A stretch of 64,000 bases of DNA from an uncultured Desulfobacter sp. (lineage in GTDB: Bacteria > Desulfobacterota > Desulfobacteria > Desulfobacterales > Desulfobacteraceae): the NCBI RefSeq assembly GCF_963677125.1, contig NZ_OY781882.1, positions 1,806,501 through 1,870,500 on the forward strand. Reading direction: 5' to 3'. Every line of letters begins with the position of its first letter. Position 1 is the stretch's first letter. Shown here one piece after another: positions 57,632 through 64,000 of the stretch. The translations under genes and the position numbers were made by a program. Below the pieces are notes generated by a model that was given only the letters and a program-made list of their open reading frames with translations, was not told where the DNA came from and ran no database searches.

Positions 57632-59653
57632 GTGTTATACACTTTTCTGAAAAAAGTAATGCTGCCGCGTTTGCTGCTGCCGGGCCTGTTCCTCATTTTT
57701 CCTACCTGGTGCCCGGCCGCCCAAACCCAAGATCTAACCACATTTTCCATTGAAGAACTCATGGATATCAAAGTAACGTCTGTGAGCAAAAAAAGCCAAC
57801 GGCTGTCTGACAGCGCAGCCGCCATTTTCGTTATCACCCGGGAAGATATCAAACGCTCCGGGGCCACCAGTATTCCCGATGCCCTGCGCATGGCCCCGGG
57901 CGTGAATGTGGCACGAATTGATGCCAACAAATGGGCCATAAACTGCAGGGGATTTAACAGCCGGTTCTCCCCAAGCCTTCAGGTCCTTGTCGACGGACGA
58001 AGTGTGTATACCCCCAGTTTTTCAGGCGTTTACTGGGAAGTAACAGACGTGCTGCTTGAGGATGTGGACCGCATTGAGGTGATCCGTGGCCCCGGGGCCA
58101 CCATCTGGGGTTCCAATGCAGTGAATGGGGTGATCAATATTATCACCAGGCAGGCAAATGAGACCCAGGGCGGTTTTGTTCAAGCTTCTGCCGGATCTGT
58201 AGAAAAAAACATGGTGGCCGCAAGATATGGCGGAACAATGGGTGAAGATAAATTTTGGCGAATTTACGCCAAGCACCACACTATAGAAGATTTTCAACGT
58301 CTTTCCGGAGAAGATGCAGGGGACGACTGGCAGATCAATCAGGCCGGTTTTCGCATGGATGCCCAAATTTCTTCAGCCGACGATTTCACAATCCAGGGGG
58401 ATATCTACGACGGTCATATCCACCAGAATCTCTATCTTTACAGTCAGGTATCACCATACATGGATGAATTTCACGTAAAAACAGATATATCCGGAGGTAA
58501 TCTCATGGGCCGGTGGACAAAGGTCATTTCCGGGACATCGGACATTTCTGTGAAGACATCTTATGATGCCATGCATCGTTCCGAGGATATACTCAACGAG
58601 GACCGGCACAATGTTGATGTGGAATTCCAGCACAGCTTCGGACTGGGTTTGGTAAACGACATTATCTGGGGGCTTCGGCTGCGCCATACCCATGATGATT
58701 ATTCAGGCTCAAAAGTGGCCGTTATGGATCCGGTCAGCACAAGCGACCTTCTCTACTCGGCATTTATACAGGATGAAATATCAATATTTGAGGATAAAAT
58801 TAAACTGACCATTGGCTCAAAATTTGAGCACAACGATTATACCGGCCTTGAAATCCAGCCATCCACAAGACTGTTGTGGGCACCGGATGAACACCACAGG
58901 GTGTGGGCTGCCGTTTCCAGGGCCACCCGTATTCCCTCACGGGTTGAAGCCAATGGCGTAGTCTACCTCACCGGAACAGATCATGCCGGTACTCCATTGT
59001 ATACCAGGTTTGTGAATAATGAGGATCAAACGGCAGAAACCCTGTGGGCCTGGGAAGCCGGTTACCGCTTTATCCCGCAACAGAACCTCTCCGTTGATCT
59101 GGCACTGTTTTTCAATGACTATCGAAATCTTAGAATTTATTCACTGCAGGCCCCCCCCTATCTTGATGATGAAAACCATGTACTTATTCAAGATATTGCG
59201 TTAAGCAACATGTCCAATGCCCGCTCCTGGGGGGCAGAGATTTCCGTAGATCTGGCCACCGGCAGTAAAATCAAATGGACGCTGGCCTATTCACTGATAT
59301 TCCATGATTATGACAATGACGAGGATTTTGAACTTGACTTTGGATTTACAAAACACCAGGTCTCCTTGCGGGGCCGGTTTGATCTGACAAAAAACCTGAC
59401 CTTGGATGCCTGGTTCAGATATGTGGGAAAAACAAACGCAAATTACATATTTTCCGATACTGCCATCTATGAAATTGACGATTATCTAACCTTGGACCTG
59501 CGCATTGGATGGCAGATCCGGCCGGGCCTTGAATTTTTCTTGACCGGTCAAAATCTCCTCCAGGACAGTCATCTCGAATTTGTCCAGGAAGCATTCAGTT
59601 ATCCTGTGGAAGTCCCCCGCAGCGCCTATGCCGGCTTAACCTATAAATTTTAA
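57632..59653 (+). CDS. TonB-dependent outer-membrane receptor
   Basis: 673 residues with a signal peptide (~8-30, cleavage near CPAAQ), plug domain (~45-170: FSIEELMDIKVTSVSKK as a TonB-box/plug start, VDRIEVIRGPGATIWGSNAVNGVINIITR) and a beta-barrel ending in aromatic YAGLTYKF. It takes up a scarce ligand such as a siderophore, cobalamin or another compound; which one cannot be read. GTG start with AGAGGA upstream. It is followed by a YfiR-like gene and a hybrid kinase, so it may instead sense its ligand for signalling. Confidence 0.9.
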   Translation: MLYTFLKKVMLPRLLLPGLFLIFPTWCPAAQTQDLTTFSIEELMDIKVTSVSKKSQRLSDSAAAIFVITREDIKRSGATSIPDALRMAPGVNVARIDANKWAINCRGFNSRFSPSLQVLVDGRSVYTPSFSGVYWEVTDVLLEDVDRIEVIRGPGATIWGSNAVNGVINIITRQANETQGGFVQASAGSVEKNMVAARYGGTMGEDKFWRIYAKHHTIEDFQRLSGEDAGDDWQINQAGFRMDAQISSADDFTIQGDIYDGHIHQNLYLYSQVSPYMDEFHVKTDISGGNLMGRWTKVISGTSDISVKTSYDAMHRSEDILNEDRHNVDVEFQHSFGLGLVNDIIWGLRLRHTHDDYSGSKVAVMDPVSTSDLLYSAFIQDEISIFEDKIKLTIGSKFEHNDYTGLEIQPSTRLLWAPDEHHRVWAAVSRATRIPSRVEANGVVYLTGTDHAGTPLYTRFVNNEDQTAETLWAWEAGYRFIPQQNLSVDLALFFNDYRNLRIYSLQAPPYLDDENHVLIQDIALSNMSNARSWGAEISVDLATGSKIKWTLAYSLIFHDYDNDEDFELDFGFTKHQVSLRGRFDLTKNLTLDAWFRYVGKTNANYIFSDTAIYEIDDYLTLDLRIGWQIRPGLEFFLTGQNLLQDSHLEFVQEAFSYPVEVPRSAYAGLTYKF

Positions 59654-59786
59654 GATACAATGTATTTTCCATGACCAATAACAACCATGGGATAGCCTGA
59701 TCTATCTCTACCTAAGGTTAACCAAAACAACAGTTTAATAACTCGAACAGAGTACACAAACTTTCCCATAATAGAGAATTAGACAG

Positions 59787-60368
59787 ATGCAACCTTTAAA
59801 AGTTAAAATACGAAAGCTATTCATGTCAGCCTGCACCTGTCAATTCATGCTGTCCTTTATTGTTTTAGGCACAGTTCAGTCACAAAACCTTGAAGAATAC
59901 AGGCTTAAAGCGGCCTTTGTTTATAATTTCACCAAACTCATTGAATGGCCGCAAACGGCATTTGACAATAAAAGAGATACTTTTACAATAGCCGTATTCG
60001 GGGATGAACGTCTCAGACAAGGCTTTGAGACCATTGACGGCAAAATCAGTACCGGACGCACCATATCGATCCGTTATCCGGACCCCAAAGCCGAAGATTA
60101 TGAAAAAATACTGACTGAAAGTCAGATCGTATTCATCAGCCGATATACACACCTGGAGCAGGTCCTGCAAATTCTGAGCAATATTGAAAACAAACCGATT
60201 CTCACAATCGGTGAAGTCAAAAATTTCAGCCGGGCCGGGGGCGTCATTCAATTTTTCACAAGAGATGATCATCTTCATTTTGAAGTCAATATCAAAAAAG
60301 CTGAGGCACATCAGCTCAAATTCAGTTCCAGACTCCTTAAACTGGCTGTCATCGTAAATGAAAAATAA
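59787..60368 (+). CDS. YfiR/DUF4154-family periplasmic protein
   Basis: 193 residues with a signal peptide (~15-32). The body shows the YfiR signature: EYRLKAAFVYNFTKLIEWP near the mature start, FTIAVFGDERL, TIGEVKNFSRAGGVIQFF and a C-terminal HQLKFSSRLLKLA. In Pseudomonas YfiR is a periplasmic inhibitor of a membrane diguanylate cyclase; here the partner is instead a kinase with which it overlaps by one base (TAATG). The N-terminal cysteines CTC are probably part of the signal. Confidence 0.87.
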   Translation: MQPLKVKIRKLFMSACTCQFMLSFIVLGTVQSQNLEEYRLKAAFVYNFTKLIEWPQTAFDNKRDTFTIAVFGDERLRQGFETIDGKISTGRTISIRYPDPKAEDYEKILTESQIVFISRYTHLEQVLQILSNIENKPILTIGEVKNFSRAGGVIQFFTRDDHLHFEVNIKKAEAHQLKFSSRLLKLAVIVNEK

Positions 60369-62482
60369 TGAAACCCAAAAAAAAATCAAAATATAGCATT
60401 GTTTCCATCAGAACAAAACTGATCCTGACCCTTGGATTTACCGCGTTGCTGGCACTTTTTATGATGGCAGCTTCCATGGCGGCCTATGAAACCTATAATG
60501 CCCGAAACAATCTGGTTGATGAACTTGTATCCATGGCGGACCTCATTGCGTTGAACTCTTCGGTGGCCATGATGTTCAATGACCGGAATGCGGCATTGGA
60601 GGATCTAAGCGCCCTGTCTGCAAAACAGGGCATTATCGGCGCCATTCTTTACGACACCCACGGCGCAATTTACGCAGATTTCTCAAGGGATGCCGTTTCT
60701 ATTAATACGCTGGCCCATGAAGTCAAACAGATATGTAAACCAGGCATGTCCCCTGTTGAAATGATTACTGCCCAAAAAATGCTAAGCGGTGTTACAAACG
60801 GACATACCCACGTCATCCTGCCGGTCACGTTTAAAAATAATTTTTTAGGTGCCATCCATTTGATTGATGACATGCAGCAACAAAAAAAAAGGCTGGCTGC
60901 TTATTATCTTATAGTAGCGGGCATTGGTGTCATCTCGTTGGCAGTGGTCCTGGTTCTGTCTTCCAAACTCCAGTCCATTTTCACCCGGCCTTTATTTGAT
61001 GTCATTGATTCTATGCGGCAGGTGACACGGAAAAAAGATTATCAAGTCAGAGTAAAAAAATACAGTGACGACGAGTTCGGGGTGCTTGTGGAACAGTTTA
61101 ACCAAATGCTTAAAGAGATCCAGGCCAGGGACGACAGACTCAATATATACAGTTCCAGCCTTGAATCCAGGGTCAAACAACGCACCCAAGATCTGAGCAA
61201 GGCCAAAGAAGAACTTGAATCCACGGTTATTCATCTGGAAAAGGCCCAAAAAAAAGCAGAAGAAGCCAGCCAGGTAAAATCCCAGTTCCTTGCCAATATG
61301 AGCCATGAAATCAGAACGCCCATGAACGGTATTATCGGCATGACCGAAATCCTGCTTTCGTCCAAACTGTCCGAAGAACAAGAAACATTTGCAGTCAATA
61401 TTCTTAAATCAGCCCGGACCCTGCTTGCAATCATCAGCGATATTTTAGATTTTTCCAAAATCGAAGCGGGCAAACTTGAAGTTGAATCCATTGCATTTGA
61501 TCTGGGCAGTCTGCTGACGGACATTAAAACACTTCTGATGTTCGCCGCCAAAGATAAAGACCTCACTTTAAGTGTTGAAATCGAAAAAGGAACACGCCTT
61601 TTCCTGATGGGAGACCCCACAAGAATCAGACAAGTGCTGATTAATCTTGTTGGCAATGCCATCAAATTTACAGAAAAAGGCGGAGTAACGATCATAGTGT
61701 CCACGTCCATGGACAAGAATGGTGAATTGCACAACGTTGACGACCGAAACAATTGGATTGACCTGACTGTTTCCATCAAAGATACAGGTATCGGTATCCC
61801 TGCTGAGAAACAAAAAAATATATTTACGCCCTTTTCCCAGGCCGACGCCTCTTTTACCCGCAGATACGGCGGCACCGGACTTGGCCTTGCCATTTCATCG
61901 GATCTAGTGTCACTTATGGGCGGCACCATCAGTTGTACCAGTATACCGGGCAAAGGAAGTACATTCTCCTTTGTTCTTCCTTTGAAAAAGGCCGAGCAAA
62001 CAACTAAGGCTATGCCGGTCCCCAATCACACAGCCCCGCCGGACAACACAGAAAAGATCAATCTTCATGTGCTGGTGGCCGAAGACAATATCACCAACCA
62101 GGATGTTTTTTCAAAGATGCTCAAGACATTTGGATGCACTGTGGATATTGCAGCCACAGGCGTTGATGCCAGGGATAAATTCATTGCGTTAAAACCGGAC
62201 ATCATACTCATGGACTGCCAGATGCCGAAAATGGACGGCTACCAGGCCACTCGGGAAATCAGAAAACATGAGGCAACCCTTGGCATCCATACTCCGATCA
62301 TCGCCATCACGGCACATGCCATGGCAGATGACCGAAAAAGTTGCCGGGATGCAGGCATGGACGATTTTTTGACCAAGCCTTTCATGATGGAAGGTCTTTT
62401 GGAAATAATAAAGAAATGGAAACCGCATTCAAACCCATCCGAGGCCGATTCTGCAGATATTTCCGACAGCGAGACCCGTTAG
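60368..62482 (+). CDS. Hybrid sensor histidine kinase with HAMP
   Basis: 704 residues: TM helix 1 (~16-38), periplasmic sensor (~40-165, CHASE8-like), TM helix 2 (~175-197), HAMP (~200-255), coiled coil, HisKA (NMSHEIRTPMNGIIG), ATPase (LVGNAIKFTEKG, DTGIGIP, GGTGLGLAISS) and receiver (VLVAEDNITNQ, MDCQMPKMDGY, FLTKPF). YfiR upstream likely binds its periplasmic sensor. No HPt domain is attached and no partner regulator is nearby. Confidence 0.93.
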   Translation: MKPKKKSKYSIVSIRTKLILTLGFTALLALFMMAASMAAYETYNARNNLVDELVSMADLIALNSSVAMMFNDRNAALEDLSALSAKQGIIGAILYDTHGAIYADFSRDAVSINTLAHEVKQICKPGMSPVEMITAQKMLSGVTNGHTHVILPVTFKNNFLGAIHLIDDMQQQKKRLAAYYLIVAGIGVISLAVVLVLSSKLQSIFTRPLFDVIDSMRQVTRKKDYQVRVKKYSDDEFGVLVEQFNQMLKEIQARDDRLNIYSSSLESRVKQRTQDLSKAKEELESTVIHLEKAQKKAEEASQVKSQFLANMSHEIRTPMNGIIGMTEILLSSKLSEEQETFAVNILKSARTLLAIISDILDFSKIEAGKLEVESIAFDLGSLLTDIKTLLMFAAKDKDLTLSVEIEKGTRLFLMGDPTRIRQVLINLVGNAIKFTEKGGVTIIVSTSMDKNGELHNVDDRNNWIDLTVSIKDTGIGIPAEKQKNIFTPFSQADASFTRRYGGTGLGLAISSDLVSLMGGTISCTSIPGKGSTFSFVLPLKKAEQTTKAMPVPNHTAPPDNTEKINLHVLVAEDNITNQDVFSKMLKTFGCTVDIAATGVDARDKFIALKPDIILMDCQMPKMDGYQATREIRKHEATLGIHTPIIAITAHAMADDRKSCRDAGMDDFLTKPFMMEGLLEIIKKWKPHSNPSEADSADISDSETR

Positions 62483-63069
62483 TCAAACAGCGTAATATCT
62501 GCCGGTTCCTGCAGCTGTTCCTTAATCCGATTCCGTTTTCTTCGTTCTGCTGCCACAAGGGATTTCATGGATGGCACGCGCTTTAAAAAAACTTCGCCCG
62601 TGGCAACATGAAAAAAAATTTTACGTGAATCATGGCCGCCAAAATCACGACTCAGGATCTTAATTTTTTCCGCCCGAAGAAAATTAACCACAAATTCGAC
62701 ATTTCTTGATCCCACGGTATTCTCCTGGGATACGGCCATCAACATATTCGCTCCACCAAAGGTCTTGGCAACCATTTTTTTTCGATTTCCGCCCAGCCGC
62801 ATGATGGCGTTAATCAGCAACTCCATGGCATTGATGCCATAGCGGGCTGAGGCATCATACTTATGAATATCCGGATTAGACGGCATAAGGATGTGATTCA
62901 TACCACCGATTTTTTTTTCCGGATCATACAGACACACCGCGACACATGAACCCAGCACGGTATGTATGACAACATCCTGGCTGCTGGCGAAATATTCTCC
63001 AATGCCGATGGAGACCTGGTTTACTGTCCGTTTAAATGGTCCGGCACTTTTTGAGTAGGGTGTCTGCAA
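62479..63069 (-). CDS. cheD: Chemoreceptor glutamine deamidase CheD
   Basis: 196 residues. Catalytic Cys and His are visible in VLGSCVAVCLYD and GGMNHILMP, and VAKTFGGANML is the family Thr/Gly motif. CheD deamidates chemoreceptor glutamines and interacts with CheC. The start is uncertain; TTG 63069 has GGATAA upstream. It overlaps cheB by 38 nt, so they are co-translated. It converges with the hybrid kinase and overlaps its end by 4 nt. Confidence 0.93.
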   Translation of the reverse strand: MQTPYSKSAGPFKRTVNQVSIGIGEYFASSQDVVIHTVLGSCVAVCLYDPEKKIGGMNHILMPSNPDIHKYDASARYGINAMELLINAIMRLGGNRKKMVAKTFGGANMLMAVSQENTVGSRNVEFVVNFLRAEKIKILSRDFGGHDSRKIFFHVATGEVFLKRVPSMKSLVAAERRKRNRIKEQLQEPADITLFD

Positions 63070-64000
63070 TTTTATCCAGTGGAATAATACTGTCTACAGC
63101 ATACAATTTTATGGCCTCTTTGGGCATGCCAAACACCACACAGGAGGCTTCATCCTGGGCAATGGTGTAGGCCCCGGCCCGCTTCATCTCCAACATCCCT
63201 TTGGCACCGTCATCACCCATCCCGGTCATGATGACCCCCAGGGCATTTTTTCCGGCATACCTGGCGGCAGAACGAAAAAGAACATCCACAGAAGGCCTGT
63301 GGCGGGACACCAGAGGCCCGTCTCTTAGCTCAACATAATACCTGCTGCCACTTCTTTGGAGCAACATGTGACGATTGCCCGGGGCGATAAGCACCTCGCC
63401 TGGTAAAACGGGGTCATTATTTTCGGCCTCCTTGACTGACACAAGGCAAATTTTATCCATCCGGTCGGCAAAAGCCTTGGTAAAATTGGCAGGCATATGC
63501 TGGACCACAAGCATACCGGGCGTATCATCGGGCAGCTGTTCAATAAGAAATTTCAGCGCTTCTGTACCGCCGGTTGACGCGCCAACGACAATGACTGTTT
63601 CCGTTGTTTTGTCCATGGATTTGCCCGATAGGCCCGGCAGTATAGCATCTGCAGTCAATTTTGGAAAAACGTCAATGGATTTGCCATATTTGTGTGCTTT
63701 AACATTGACCAAGGCAGCCGCTCTAACCGCGTCACAGATTCTTATTTTCGATTCTTCAAAAAATTTTTTTGTCCCCAGGTTCGGTTTTTCAATCACCTCT
63801 ACAGCGCCGTTCTCCAAGGCTGACAATGCAGTCTGCCCGCCCTGATTGGCCAGGGCAGAACAGATGATCACAGGAATGGGATGCTGGGTCATAATTCGTT
63901 TCAAAAAGCTAATCCCATCCATACGGGGCATTTCGACATCCAGTATAATAACATCCGGCACTTCATTACGGATCTTTGAGGCTGCAATGATTGGATCCTG
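63032..64000 (-). CDS. cheB: Chemotaxis methylesterase CheB (5' end outside window)
   Basis: 323 codons visible, open to the edge. A receiver domain is cut at its start (DVIILDVEMPRMDG with phospho-Asp; VIEKPN). The methylesterase domain has the triad in VVGASTGGTEAL (Ser), VVQHMPANFT (His) and TGMGDDGAKGM (Asp). It removes methyl groups from receptors. The frame is open to 64000 on the minus strand, so internal GTG 63961 is not the start. Confidence 0.95.
   Translation of the reverse strand, partial: QDPIIAASKIRNEVPDVIILDVEMPRMDGISFLKRIMTQHPIPVIICSALANQGGQTALSALENGAVEVIEKPNLGTKKFFEESKIRICDAVRAAALVNVKAHKYGKSIDVFPKLTADAILPGLSGKSMDKTTETVIVVGASTGGTEALKFLIEQLPDDTPGMLVVQHMPANFTKAFADRMDKICLVSVKEAENNDPVLPGEVLIAPGNRHMLLQRSGSRYYVELRDGPLVSRHRPSVDVLFRSAARYAGKNALGVIMTGMGDDGAKGMLEMKRAGAYTIAQDEASCVVFGMPKEAIKLYAVDSIIPLDKIADTLLKKCRTI

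Noticed and set aside
1..64000. CRISPR array, rRNA operon, prophage, integrative-element attachment site at tRNA-Asn
   Set aside because: No regularly spaced direct repeats, no rRNA, no phage structural genes; DNA on both sides of the tRNA is ordinary and no duplicate of the tRNA 3' end was seen.

Overview
The window reads as chromosome of an anaerobic, respiratory Desulfobacterota bacterium, most likely a Desulfobacteraceae sulfate reducer (Desulfobacter/Desulfobacula/Desulfotignum-like). This rests on gene content, not on a database match: an rnfCDGEAB cluster preceded by a tetraheme cytochrome c, a membrane HdrE/HdrC-like plus HdrB-like pair with a haem c site, a tungsten aldehyde:ferredoxin oxidoreductase beside two iron alcohol dehydrogenases, a DUF6178 protein, and many two-component systems.

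Left end (1-6.2 kb) is an accessory island of decayed mobile DNA and two toxin-antitoxin pairs. It holds a nearly full-length group II intron (lineage A) with an apparently intact reverse transcriptase, cut by the window edge inside domain V; brnT-brnA; a dead IS91-family transposase with a recombinase tail; the 3' end of a second intron lineage (C); a vapB-vapC-like pair; and a 5'-truncated second copy of intron A. A third lineage (B) sits inside that copy, exactly between its domains V and VI, so it is a nested intron.

6.2-15.8 kb: an Sfp-type phosphopantetheinyl transferase; an operon of Fe-alcohol dehydrogenase, PAS kinase and NtrC-type regulator; convergent AOR and a second Fe-ADH, the latter with a good -24/-12 (sigma-54) promoter, so a locally regulated alcohol/aldehyde module is likely. 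14.5-19.9 kb: a very large PhnD-sensor hybrid kinase, a response regulator and a PAS protein; the last two share a C-terminal four-cysteine module. 20.2-22.8 kb: Hdr-like membrane redox complex. 23.1-31.1 kb: rdgB, nitroreductase, B12/radical-SAM-TPR protein, DUF6178, an OmpR-type two-component pair, a DUF2325 protein; then tRNA-Asn.

31.5-43.9 kb: small orphan protein, RseC-like protein, tetraheme cytochrome, rnfCDGEA and an RnfB fused to a GltD/NfnB-like flavoprotein; RnfD lacks the usual covalent-flavin motif. Then mltG (start blurred by a C8A8 tract), an Smr protein, an RNase II/R-family enzyme, and a cold-shock/TM/Excalibur protein. 44.1-51.1 kb: purH split in two genes, a YkgJ-type cysteine-cluster protein, and cstA in a tightly overlapping operon with two small orphan genes and an ArsA-like ATPase. 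Three ~125-140 bp palindromic repeats of one family lie at 40.3, 46.2 and 47.2 kb.

51.4-55.3 kb: a GlrK/QseG/GlrR-like operon with a strong sigma-54 promoter, and beside it a tandem pair of covarying two-hairpin units that looks like an undescribed structured RNA. 55.4-64 kb: DUF362 ferredoxin protein, J-domain protein, a TonB receptor-YfiR-hybrid kinase cluster, and convergent cheD-cheB (cheB runs off the window).

No CRISPR array, rRNA or prophage was seen. All functional calls come from motifs and context read by eye.
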